Shown piece after piece: positions 36,312 through 44,786 of a stretch of 64,000 nucleotides of DNA (positions within the stretch are counted from its first letter, which is position 1; each line of letters opens with the position of its first letter). This stretch comes from SMYC01 sp963578475 (GTDB lineage: Bacteria; Acidobacteriota; Vicinamibacteria; Marinacidobacterales; SMYC01), in NCBI GenBank assembly GCA_963578475.1, contig CAUZCL010000001.1, forward strand, positions 248,001 through 312,000, written 5' to 3'. The notes beneath the pieces were generated by a model, which worked only from the letters and a program-made list of their open reading frames with translations, was not told where the DNA came from and searched no databases. The position numbers and the translations under genes are program-made.

Positions 36312-37351
36312 AATACACAAAAGTGTTTGTGGAGACGATCGGATACGAGCTACCGCCCATCGTCGTCACCTCCGCCGAGCTCGAGGCCCGTCTCGCGCCC
36401 GTTTACGAGGCGCTCCATTTTCAACCGGGACAGCTGGAAGCTCTGACCGGCATCTCCGAGCGCCGCTATTGGTCTCCAGACACCCCGCTGTCCCAATCCG
36501 CCATCACCGCGGCCCATGCCGCCCTAGACGCGTCGGCGGTTGTGCCTTCAGACATCGACGTTCTCATTTATGCCGGCGTGTGTCGGGAAAGCTTCGAGCC
36601 GGCCACGGCCTGCCGGGTAGCCAATGGTGTCGGCGTCAGCCCCAGCGCCGCCGTCTACGACATCTCCAATGCCTGCCTCGGCGTTTTGAACGGCATGCTC
36701 GACATCGCCAACCGCATCGAGCTGGGCCAGATCCGCGCCGGCCTCGTGGTCTCCTGCGAGAGCGCCCGGGAGATCGTGGATATCATGATCGACCGGTTGA
36801 TTGCCGAGCCGGACATGGAGCTCTTCAAATTGTCCCTGGCCACCCTCACCGGCGGCTCCGGCGCCGCAGCGGTGCTTCTGACCGACGGCTCCTTTAACTC
36901 TTCTTCGAAGCACCGCCTCCTTGGAGGCGTGACGCGCACGGCGCCTGAGCATTACGGGCTGTGCACATGGGGAATGGAAGAGACTTCGCCAACCACTTTT
37001 GGCCAGCTCATGTCCACCGACGCGGTGGCGGTTCTGGAATACGGTGTGGCCCTGGGCCTCGAAACATGGAAGGCTTTCAAGAGAGAGATGGGTTGGAGGG
37101 GAGAGGATGTCGAAAAGACCATCTGCCACCAGGTAGGATCCTCGCACCAGGAGTTCATTTTGAAAATGCTAGAGATACCTAAGTCGAAAGACTTCACGAC
37201 CTTTGCTTACCTGGGAAATATGGGAACGGTGTCTTTACCCATCACCGCGGCGTTGGCCGCAGAGCGTGAGGTCCTTCAGTCCGGCAACGAGGTTGCCTTT
37301 TTGGGAATAGGTAGTGGCCTTAATTGCCTGATGCTCGGGCTCGAGTGGTAG
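36308..37351 (+). CDS. oleA: OleA: head-to-head acyl condensing thiolase
   Basis: The 347-residue enzyme of the KAS III/thiolase family has the OleA signature: Cys123 in DISNACLGVLNGM, Glu97 in CRESFEPATA, His274 in CHQVGSSHQ and Asn304 in LGNMGTVSLP. OleA joins two long-chain acyl thioesters by a non-decarboxylative Claisen condensation, giving a beta-keto acid. It starts within the pfaC stop codon (ATGA), so translation is coupled to the PUFA synthase. This suggests it takes acyl chains made by the Pfa proteins, perhaps directly from the ACP (inference). Its 3' end overlaps oleB by 7 bases. Confidence 0.93.
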   Translation: MKYTKVFVETIGYELPPIVVTSAELEARLAPVYEALHFQPGQLEALTGISERRYWSPDTPLSQSAITAAHAALDASAVVPSDIDVLIYAGVCRESFEPATACRVANGVGVSPSAAVYDISNACLGVLNGMLDIANRIELGQIRAGLVVSCESAREIVDIMIDRLIAEPDMELFKLSLATLTGGSGAAAVLLTDGSFNSSSKHRLLGGVTRTAPEHYGLCTWGMEETSPTTFGQLMSTDAVAVLEYGVALGLETWKAFKREMGWRGEDVEKTICHQVGSSHQEFILKMLEIPKSKDFTTFAYLGNMGTVSLPITAALAAEREVLQSGNEVAFLGIGSGLNCLMLGLEW

Positions 37352-38232
37352 AAAGCGAAAGCCTCTATCCCTTCAAGAGTCGTTATCACGATCTCGGCGG
37401 CTTGAAGCTTCACTATGTAGACGAGGGCGCCGGAGATCCCGTGGTTTGTCTTCACGGCAATCCGAGCTGGTCCTTCTACTACCGCGAGCTGATCCAGGAG
37501 TTGAGCAAGACCCACCATGTCTTGGCGCCAGATCACATTGGCTGCGGCCTCTCGGACAAACCCGATGACTCACGCTACCCATACCGACTCGAGCGCCGCA
37601 TCGACGATCTCGAAGCCTGGCTCGACGCCATCGACATCAAGCAAAACATCACGCTGGTGATGCACGACTGGGGCGGCGCCATCGGGATGGGCTATGCCAC
37701 GCGTCACCCGGAGCGCGTCTCACGTTTGGTGGTCATGAACACCGCGGCCTTTCCCATACCTAGGGCAAAAGAGTTGCCCTGGCCCCTCTGGTTTTGCCGA
37801 AGCACCAAACTTGGCGACTTGTTCGTTCGAGGATTCAACGGCTTTGTTTGGGGTTGGCTTCTCCTCGGTTGCAAAAAACGCCGTCTCAATGCTTCGGAAA
37901 GAGCCACTTATCGTGCTCCCTACGATTCTTACAAAAACAGAATTGCGGTTCTGCGCTTCGTTCAGGACATTCCCCTTGATCGTAACGATCCCAGCTTCGG
38001 CTGCCTGGCCGGGATCGAAGGTGCGCTGAGCTCCCTTGGAGACAAACCCATGCTCATCCTTTGGGGAGAGAAGGACTTTGTTTTTGATAACCACGTGCTC
38101 TCGGAATGGAAGCACCGGTTCACCGCCGCCCAAGTTGAATTATTCCCGGAGGCCGGACACTTGATTCTCGAGGACGCCCGGGACGAATCCCTTGCTCTCA
38201 TCCGTAATTTTCTGAAGGCGGAGGGGCCTTGA
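37345..38232 (+). CDS. oleB: OleB: beta-lactone decarboxylase (alpha/beta hydrolase)
   Basis: The 295-residue product from the GTG at 37345 is a haloalkane-dehalogenase-like alpha/beta hydrolase. It has the oxyanion region LHGNPSWSFYYRELI, the nucleophile Asp108 in VMHDWGGAIGMGYA and the catalytic His272 in EAGHLILED. In ole clusters this family (OleB) decarboxylates cis-beta-lactones to cis-olefins. It lies between oleA and oleC with overlaps on both sides, which supports OleB over a dehalogenase. The longer frame from 37324 would lie deeper inside oleA. Confidence 0.9.
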   Translation: MVESESLYPFKSRYHDLGGLKLHYVDEGAGDPVVCLHGNPSWSFYYRELIQELSKTHHVLAPDHIGCGLSDKPDDSRYPYRLERRIDDLEAWLDAIDIKQNITLVMHDWGGAIGMGYATRHPERVSRLVVMNTAAFPIPRAKELPWPLWFCRSTKLGDLFVRGFNGFVWGWLLLGCKKRRLNASERATYRAPYDSYKNRIAVLRFVQDIPLDRNDPSFGCLAGIEGALSSLGDKPMLILWGEKDFVFDNHVLSEWKHRFTAAQVELFPEAGHLILEDARDESLALIRNFLKAEGP

Positions 38233-39863
38233 GTCTCGAGACCAGCGTCAACATCGCCTCTCATTTGCCCGCCATGGCGCAGCGCCAGCCGGACAACCTG
38301 GCTGTCACGCTTTGGTCCGGTGAATCCCTGACGTTCAAGGAGCTGGACGAAGCCAGCGGAACGCTTGCCCGCGGGCTGGAATCCGTGGGGATCGGCCGTG
38401 GTGTGCGCACCGTGCTGATGGTCAAACCCAGTCTCGATTTCTTTACCCTCACTTTCGCTCTGTTCAAATGCGGCGCGGTCCCAGTGGTGGTAGATCCGGG
38501 GATGGGAATCAAGAACCTCGGCGTCTGCTTGGCCGAAGCCGAGCCCGAAGCTTTCATCGGAATTTCCAAGGCCCACGCCGCTCGCCTTCTTTTCAAGTGG
38601 GCCAAGGGGACGATCCGCATCAACGTCACGGTGGGACGCCGGTGGTTCTGGGGCGGGCATACCCTCGGCGCAGTCTCCCTTCGAGGACAGGCCGACGTCG
38701 AATATGTTCCGGCAACCACCGGGGCGGACGAGACAGCGGCCATTCTATTCACGTCGGGGAGCACGGGTGTCCCCAAGGGCGCCGTCTACACGCATGGCAA
38801 CTTCTCTGCCCAGGTCGAGATGATTCGCCAGACCTACGGAATCAAGCCGGGTGAAATAGACATGCCCACCTTTCCTCTCTTCGCGCTTTTCGATCCTGCA
38901 TTAGGGATGGCCGCCGTCATTCCAGACATGGATGCCAGCCGTCCGGCCGATGTGAAACCGGAGAACATCATCGAGCCCATCCTTCGCCACGGCGTCACCA
39001 ATATGTTCGGCTCGCCCGCGCTCATCGACAAGGTCGGGCGCTATGGCGAAGCCCATGGTGTGAAGCTTCCGTCACTAAAGCGCGCCATCACCGCCGGCGC
39101 GCCCGTGCCGGCCCGGGTCCTCGAGCGTTTCTCCAACATGCTCTCCCCAGATGCACAGGTCTTCACCCCCTATGGTGCTACCGAGTCGCTGCCGGTTTGC
39201 TCCATTGGCAGCGCAGAGGTCCTTTCGGAGGCCCGGGAGAAGACGGAACAAGGCGCGGGGATATGCGTGGGCCGACCGGTGAAGGGCATGACGGTTGCGG
39301 TGATTCGGATTAGTGAGGAGCCCATCAAAGAGTGGAGTGAAGCCCTTCGTGTGCCTCGGGGTGAGGTGGGTGAGATCGCAGTGAAGGGTCCAGTGGTCAC
39401 GCGCTCCTATTTGAACCGTCAGACCGAAACAGAGCTGGCGAAGATTACCGTGCCTGGCTCGGCCAACTTTTATCACCGCATGGGCGATCTCGGTTACTTC
39501 GACGACGAGGGCCGGTTGTGGTTCTGCGGCCGCAAATCCCATCGCGTTGTTACCAGTAACGAGACCTACTACACGATTCCATGCGAAGGTGTGTTCAACG
39601 CGCATCCAAAGGTTTGTCACTCGGCGCTAGTGGGTGCCAGACTCCACTCTCGAGTCGAGCCTGTTCTCGTGGTGCAGCTCGAGGCTGGTGTCCAAGAATC
39701 CAAGGATCTTCGCCAGGCTCTGCTTTCGCTCGGCGCCGCTCAGCCCCTTACGAAAAAAATCCAAACGCTCCTCTTTCACAAGAGCCTGCCCGTCGACATC
39801 CGCCACAACTCGAAGATCTTTCGCGAGAAGCTAGCGGTGTGGGCCACAGAGCGTCTCCGGTGA
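38229..39863 (+). CDS. oleC: OleC: beta-lactone synthetase (ANL superfamily)
   Basis: The TTG at 38229 overlaps the oleB TGA. The 544-residue AMP-binding enzyme has the P-loop-like motif AAILFTSGSTGVPKGAVYTH, then FTPYGATESLPV, HRMGDLGYFDDEGRLWFCGR with the adenylate-binding Asp, and the C-terminal lysine motif RHNSKIFREKL. These are typical of OleC, which uses ATP to convert the beta-hydroxy acid into a beta-lactone. Overlaps with oleB and oleD show tight coupling. It is unlikely to be a general acyl-CoA ligase because of this context. Confidence 0.92.
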   Translation: MSLETSVNIASHLPAMAQRQPDNLAVTLWSGESLTFKELDEASGTLARGLESVGIGRGVRTVLMVKPSLDFFTLTFALFKCGAVPVVVDPGMGIKNLGVCLAEAEPEAFIGISKAHAARLLFKWAKGTIRINVTVGRRWFWGGHTLGAVSLRGQADVEYVPATTGADETAAILFTSGSTGVPKGAVYTHGNFSAQVEMIRQTYGIKPGEIDMPTFPLFALFDPALGMAAVIPDMDASRPADVKPENIIEPILRHGVTNMFGSPALIDKVGRYGEAHGVKLPSLKRAITAGAPVPARVLERFSNMLSPDAQVFTPYGATESLPVCSIGSAEVLSEAREKTEQGAGICVGRPVKGMTVAVIRISEEPIKEWSEALRVPRGEVGEIAVKGPVVTRSYLNRQTETELAKITVPGSANFYHRMGDLGYFDDEGRLWFCGRKSHRVVTSNETYYTIPCEGVFNAHPKVCHSALVGARLHSRVEPVLVVQLEAGVQESKDLRQALLSLGAAQPLTKKIQTLLFHKSLPVDIRHNSKIFREKLAVWATERLR

Positions 39864-40846
39864 AAGCACTGGTCACCGGTGGGGGTGGCTTTCTCGGGCG
39901 GGCTATCGCCACGAGGCTCCGCTCGCGCGGCGATGAGGTCCGGAGTTTTTCACGAGGAGAGCACGTCGATCTCGAACCGCTCGGTGTCGAGCATGTTCAA
40001 GGCGACCTCGCCGACATGGAGGCGGTGACCGAAGTCGTTCGCGGTGTGGACGTTGTCTTCCACGTCGGTGCCAAGGCGGGAGTCTGGGGCCCCTACGCCG
40101 ATTACTTCTCTACCAATGTGACCGGCACCGAGAACGTCATCACCGCTTGCCGCGAGGAGGGGGTTCCGAAGTTGGTCTACACCAGCACGCCCAGCGTGGT
40201 TTTTGGCGGTGCCGACTTAGAAGGGGTGGACGAGTCCATTCCCTACGCCTCTCGTTACGAGACCGCCTATCCCGAAACGAAGGCGATGGCCGAACGCAAG
40301 GTGCTTCAGTCGAACGGCCCGGAGCTTCTCACCATTGCCTTGAGGCCCCATCTCATCTGGGGGCCGGGGGACAACCACCTGGTTCCGAGAATCGTGGCCC
40401 GGGGCCGGGCAGGCAAGCTCAGAAAGATCGGCCGGCGGCCCTGCGTCGTGGACTCAGTCTACATCGACAACGCCGCCGACGCACATATTCTAGCTTTCGA
40501 AAAGCTCGCACCCGGCACCGCTTGTGCCGGCAAGCCCTACTTCATCTCCAATGACGAGCCCATGCCGGTCTTCGATCTCATCAACAAGATACTCGCCGCC
40601 ACAGGAATACCACCCGTCACGCGATCGATCCCGCTACCCGTAGCCGTGACGGCGGGCTTCATGATGGAGATGATTTACCGCGTATTGTCCATCACGGAAG
40701 AGCCGCCAATGACTCGTTTCTTGGCGCATCAGCTTGCCACCACACACTGGTTCGACATCTCCGCTGCCCGGCGTGACTTGGGATACGTGCCGTCTGTCAC
40801 CATTGACGAGGGCCTGGATCGCCTGAAGCGATCGTTCGGCACGTGA
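39860..40846 (+). CDS. oleD: OleD: 2-alkyl-3-ketoalkanoic acid reductase
   Basis: The GTG at 39860 overlaps the oleC stop (GTGA). The 328-residue short-chain/extended dehydrogenase has the NAD(P)-binding TGGGGFLGRAIATRL, VDVVFHVGAKAGVWGPY, VYTSTPSVVFGG with the catalytic Ser/Thr region, Y-x-x-x-K in AYPETKAMAE, and ALRPHLIWGPGD. OleD reduces the OleA beta-keto acid to the beta-hydroxy acid. It closes the seven-gene operon. Upstream in-frame sequence back to 39581 is internal to oleC and is not counted. Confidence 0.92.
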   Translation: MKALVTGGGGFLGRAIATRLRSRGDEVRSFSRGEHVDLEPLGVEHVQGDLADMEAVTEVVRGVDVVFHVGAKAGVWGPYADYFSTNVTGTENVITACREEGVPKLVYTSTPSVVFGGADLEGVDESIPYASRYETAYPETKAMAERKVLQSNGPELLTIALRPHLIWGPGDNHLVPRIVARGRAGKLRKIGRRPCVVDSVYIDNAADAHILAFEKLAPGTACAGKPYFISNDEPMPVFDLINKILAATGIPPVTRSIPLPVAVTAGFMMEMIYRVLSITEEPPMTRFLAHQLATTHWFDISAARRDLGYVPSVTIDEGLDRLKRSFGT

Positions 40847-40987
40847 TCGCACCTCCTGTTGGTATGGTATGGTTCCGCCCGTATACCCGTTCTAGCGCGG
40901 TCGGGCCGTAACCGCGAAGACGTGCCCTGTACCCATCGTCCTCCGGCATTCCTTGACAACCTTTCAGTCCCGAAAGCGGGCCAGCTG
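40847..40987. other. Gap after the operon; composition change
   Basis: These 141 bases separate oleD from an AT-rich island. No clear terminator hairpin was found. Base composition changes abruptly from GC-rich to AT-rich at about 40990, which probably marks an insertion or recombination boundary. Confidence 0.4.
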
Positions 40988-41304
40988 TAAACGTCGAAAT
41001 ATCTTATTCTCGCGATAAACCAATTAATAAAGAGCGGATCAAAGACCGAGTAATTCAGGATCTGATCAAAGCTAATATCCTGACTCCAGATGATAAAATA
41101 CTAACCACCTGCATCTTTGATATTCCATGTGCCTATGTCATTTATGATGCTAACCGTGAAGAAATATTGCCAAACATCAATGACTACCTCACTCAAAATA
41201 ACATCCATTCTAATTGGAAGATACGGGGGTTGGGAGTATTCAGGCATGGGAGATGCCATTTCTCAAGGAATGAAGATCGCCGATAAAATAACTCAGCCTA
41301 CATA
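40988..41304 (+). pseudogene. FAD oxidoreductase C-terminal remnant (AT-rich)
   Basis: The frame encodes ISYSRDKPINKERIKDRVIQ, ILTTCIFDIPCAYVIYD and EEILPNINDYLTQNNIHS. After a 1-base shift near 41212 it continues IGRYGGWEYSGMGDAISQGM then KIADKI and stop. This pattern (YxVYD...R...I...L....I.S.GRYG.WEY..M.DA...G) matches the end of protoporphyrinogen-oxidase/UDP-galactopyranose-mutase-like flavoproteins found in polysaccharide loci. The N-terminal FAD half is missing at the island's left edge. It is non-functional and shares the low GC of asnB. Confidence 0.65.
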
Positions 41305-41307
41305 GAT

Positions 41308-43167
41308 TTAAAAACTCTTAATATTGTCGAACCATTTTTCTAGTATAAGAACCTTCCACATTTCTACTGGCAATTTCGTTTTCCCTTCAAAATAATCATT
41401 CGATTTTTTCTTTAATTTAGGGAGGTCCCAAAAGGAACTCTGATGAAACGTTTGAGAGTTTAACATGTCTGAAAATTCATCAAAATAATTCTTCTTAAAC
41501 CAGTCTTGCCCCAGGTCCACCCCTATCTTCTTACGCGCTCGAATCGATTCAGGCATTGCGCATTTTTTCATAACATTCCTCAACAAAATCTTTTGATTTG
41601 AGGGAGATATTTTAAAACGACTTGGTAATGCAACACAAAACTCCACCAAGCGATGATCCAGAAATGGGAATCTAACTTCTCGGCTAAAAGCCATGCTGTT
41701 ATGGTCTCCATACCTCAGCATTCTTGGAAGTTTAGTATAAAAAATATCACGATACTGCGCATTTCTGAGAATAGATTTAAAAGGTGTTTTGAATTTTGGA
41801 TTTAGATCTTTAAATTCTTGCACATAGTTTTCGGAAAGTACATCCGCTGACATTTGTTTAAATTGAAAACCATATTCCGAAATATCCTTGTCTTTTTTAT
41901 TAGAAAATAATGAACTCATTTTAAATTTTGCAAGTTGTTTTAAATACCTCCTTGTTTGATTCCCTCCTAGATACCTAGAGAGCTCAAGAAAACGTTTATT
42001 CTTGACCAAATCAAGCATATGGAAATTAAGAAACCGAGGATATCCACCCAATATTTCGTCCGAGCCCTGCCCCTCCAACAAAACAGTAACATTATTATCT
42101 TTGGCAAGTTGGTAAACTTTTTGCATGCCACTTGTCATAACAGAACCGAACGGTTGATCTTGTATTTTGATCATTGAATCATTCAGTCTCAATTCCTCGG
42201 GGAGAAATTCTACTTTGTGCCAATGATCCAGTTGATTTTTAGTTAAATATCCAGAAATAAGCTGACCTTCATCTACAACGGCTCTTGGTGATGTTCTCGT
42301 AAATAAAGACACTCCCTCAGCATTCAATTTATCATACGCCATGAAACGGACTGAATTAGAGTCCAAGCCACCCGAAAGACAGATTCCAACAGGAACATCA
42401 CTTCTCAATCTAAGAGCAACAGAGTCCGCATACAGTGACAAAAAATTGTCTTCAACTTCTTTATCCGTCCAATGATTGTACTGATCTTCCAAAATTTGTT
42501 CTTCTAGTTTCCAGTATTCTTTAATAGTCAGTTTTCCCTTTTCAAAAACAATCATGCATCCTGGATTGAGCTTTTGGACATTCTTAAAGAATGTTTCAGA
42601 GGAATAATCTATCAAACCACGGTATAAAAAATTGAAAATCGTATAATTGTTTGCTGTTGGGTCAACTCCCAATGAAAGCAAGGCTTTAATTTCAGAAGAA
42701 AAACTGAAAACTCCTTTAGAAAATGAATAAAAAAATGGTTTTATCCCAAGACGATCTCTAGCGCAAAATAACCGTTGTTCATCACGGTCCCATATTGCAA
42801 AAGAAAACATTCCGTTAAAGTGATTCACACAGTCGAAACCCCATTTTACGTAGCTAGCCAAGAGAACTTCGGTGTCACTTTTAGTTTTAAACTTATAAAA
42901 ATCGCTTAATTGAGTCTTAAGCTCAATGTAATTATATATTTCACCATTGAAAATAAGAGAATATCTTCCGCAGCTACTATGAAATGGTTGTTTAGACTGA
43001 TCCGAGAGATCTATTATAGAGAGGCGCTGGTGACCCAACGCTAGACCTTGGTCGGCTATATAGAAAGTACCCGAGTCATCCGGACCACGATGTTCCAATA
43101 CGTCGAGTGCTGACAAAAACCTTTCAGCTGTTATTCTTCCCCCAATGACACCGAATATTCCGCACAT
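41308..43167 (-). CDS. asnB: Asparagine synthase, glutamine-hydrolysing
   Basis: The 619-residue enzyme has an N-terminal class II glutaminase domain with Cys2 (MCGIFGVIGG), EHRGPDDSG, LGHQRLSIIDLSD and FNGEIYNY. The C-terminal synthetase domain has CLSGGLDSNS, EGQGSDEILGGYPRF and REVRFPFLDHRLVEF. Family members make asparagine or amidate sugars and peptides; many belong to surface-polysaccharide loci. Its AT-rich codon use is unlike all neighbours, which indicates transfer from a low-GC donor. It is convergent with a flavoprotein remnant of the same composition. No other polysaccharide genes remain. Confidence 0.93.
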   Translation of the reverse strand: MCGIFGVIGGRITAERFLSALDVLEHRGPDDSGTFYIADQGLALGHQRLSIIDLSDQSKQPFHSSCGRYSLIFNGEIYNYIELKTQLSDFYKFKTKSDTEVLLASYVKWGFDCVNHFNGMFSFAIWDRDEQRLFCARDRLGIKPFFYSFSKGVFSFSSEIKALLSLGVDPTANNYTIFNFLYRGLIDYSSETFFKNVQKLNPGCMIVFEKGKLTIKEYWKLEEQILEDQYNHWTDKEVEDNFLSLYADSVALRLRSDVPVGICLSGGLDSNSVRFMAYDKLNAEGVSLFTRTSPRAVVDEGQLISGYLTKNQLDHWHKVEFLPEELRLNDSMIKIQDQPFGSVMTSGMQKVYQLAKDNNVTVLLEGQGSDEILGGYPRFLNFHMLDLVKNKRFLELSRYLGGNQTRRYLKQLAKFKMSSLFSNKKDKDISEYGFQFKQMSADVLSENYVQEFKDLNPKFKTPFKSILRNAQYRDIFYTKLPRMLRYGDHNSMAFSREVRFPFLDHRLVEFCVALPSRFKISPSNQKILLRNVMKKCAMPESIRARKKIGVDLGQDWFKKNYFDEFSDMLNSQTFHQSSFWDLPKLKKKSNDYFEGKTKLPVEMWKVLILEKWFDNIKSF

Positions 43168-43699
43168 TTTATTGTCTGTGATTTGTTAGCAGAGAAAATC
43201 AAGAAATTGCACTCTCACAATTTCCAATAATAAAAACCTTCCTTCGTTACCTCTTCGCGATCGAACTTCCATCTAACATCAATAAAAACTGGCTTTCCAT
43301 TATTTTTCTTGCACGTATTTCTATAGAGGACATCCTGAATCTAGTTGAAATTGGTGAGTGACTCCCTTCAAGATCGTCGGTTATTGAGAGGATATCCTGA
43401 ATCTAGTTGAAATCGGTGAGTGACTCCCTTCAAGATCGTCGGTTATTGAAGCTGGCGATAAAAAAGAAAGGAGCCCCCCGGTGAGAGCAGATACGAAGAA
43501 GAGAAAGAAAGCTCCGAGAATGGTCAAGACCATCAGGGAAAACATGCCGTGCATTCTATCCGAACGTGGCGCCGTCCAGCATGGATTGACGTCTTCGCCG
43601 GCACCCGCTACTCTTGAGTCAATCCCGATTCCAGTGCCGAATCGGCCCGTCTCCAACTTCCCTCCTTGATATTTCGCGATCGAAAGAGGAGAACGAATC
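43168..43699. other. Non-coding stretch with tandem repeat
   Basis: The AT-rich island ends here and composition returns to GC-rich near 43450. It contains two copies of a 62-base repeat (43326-43449) and the ribosome site of the lipoprotein gene. Short frames on both strands are not convincing genes. Confidence 0.45.
43326..43449. repeat. Tandem duplication, 62 bases x 2
   Basis: Bases 43326-43387 and 43388-43449 are adjacent copies differing at two positions (C/T in GAGGACATCC against GAGGATATCC, and T/C in GAAATTGG against GAAATCGG). Both contain GGTGAGTGACTCCCTTCAAG. The copies lie at the right edge of the AT-rich island. Confidence 0.9.
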
Positions 43700-44680
43700 T
43701 TGAAACATATCCGCATTTGGTCCTCGCTCCTGGTGCTACTCAGCCTTCCTCTTCTGAGTTGTTCCGATACGTCGTCTCCCACCGGAAACACACCCGTGGC
43801 CTCGGCCTTGTCCCCGGCTCAGAGGACTCTGGGAGCATCGAGCCTACTCGGCGCATCCACGCGGAGCGTGAATCTCACCGACGAAGCTTTCAACTGCACA
43901 CACCTGATCGAGTGGTTCGTTCGCTTCAGTAGTCCAGGCTTTAAGACGGCCAACCACGTGGGCATCTTCTATAACTACGTGGGGGCTCCTCCCGGAAACA
44001 AGAAACTCGAGATCTTCTGGGATGAGGAGAATGCGCCGACGAAAGTCGCTTATGTGCCGCTCGGTCCCGGCGAGGTGCGGGGCGAGGATGACGCTCTCTT
44101 CGACCTCTCCGGCGTCGCGGAGCACGTCTACCCAAGTGTCCGTGAGCCGACCAGGATGCGAGTGCGCGTCAACTTGATTGTCGACGGGTTGACCGGAAAC
44201 TGCGCCACCGTCCGCCGCGTAACCGTGACACCGGGTGAAGCGCCCCTCCCTCGCTTCGTTCTTCAGTCCGTCACGCGCGCATTCGGGGATTCGATTTTGG
44301 TCACGGATATTCCCAATAACCGATTCGCCCTGACGGCCAATTTCGTTGACGGAGACGACAACGACATGAACTACACCTTCAGGATCTCCGACGGCTCGAT
44401 GCGAGCGGTGACGGCCACCGTCGGGGACGGCTCAGCGTCAGGCCTCGGGAACAACGAGTGGGGAAATGGGTGGACGAACGATTTTTTCGGACCGGTCGCG
44501 GGACCGGCGATGATGACGACCTCAACCACCGACACAGACAATCTCTTCCGGACGTTCTTCGCGACCAGCTTCGTGGACCATTTCCTCGACATCGACCCGG
44601 CAACCAGCGGAGTCATGACCCTTACCCTGACCGCTCCCGGGGTGCAGCCTCTGACCATTCTTGGCGTCCTCAACCCTTGA
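43700..44680 (+). CDS. Putative lipoprotein, unknown function
   Basis: From the TTG at 43700, preceded by AGGAG at 8-12 bases, the 326-residue product starts with a lipoprotein signal (LLVLLSLPLLSC, Cys21). The rest is rich in beta strands, with VRFSSPGFKTANHVGIFYNY, RMRVRVNLIVDG and a C-terminal region of FVDGDDNDMNYTFRISDGS. It resembles immunoglobulin-like or adhesin-type folds by composition only. No family was recognised. It sits between the island and an integrase. Confidence 0.65.
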   Translation: MKHIRIWSSLLVLLSLPLLSCSDTSSPTGNTPVASALSPAQRTLGASSLLGASTRSVNLTDEAFNCTHLIEWFVRFSSPGFKTANHVGIFYNYVGAPPGNKKLEIFWDEENAPTKVAYVPLGPGEVRGEDDALFDLSGVAEHVYPSVREPTRMRVRVNLIVDGLTGNCATVRRVTVTPGEAPLPRFVLQSVTRAFGDSILVTDIPNNRFALTANFVDGDDNDMNYTFRISDGSMRAVTATVGDGSASGLGNNEWGNGWTNDFFGPVAGPAMMTTSTTDTDNLFRTFFATSFVDHFLDIDPATSGVMTLTLTAPGVQPLTILGVLNP

Positions 44681-44786
44681 CGCGCGGGCTGTCCCTCGTC
44701 AAAACTCGTGCTGCCTTGAAATCCAGGACTTACGCCCTTCTCGCGCCGCTTGAGTTCCGGGGCGACGAAGGTCAAACTCCGCCGCC

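Noticed and set aside
43326..43449. Possible minimal CRISPR array
   Set aside because: The two copies are directly adjacent with no spacer and there are no cas genes. It is a simple tandem duplication.
43381..43791. A 136-residue minus-strand frame with one hydrophobic segment
   Set aside because: It overlaps the tandem repeat and the start of the lipoprotein gene, and lacks a ribosome site and homology. Considered chance.
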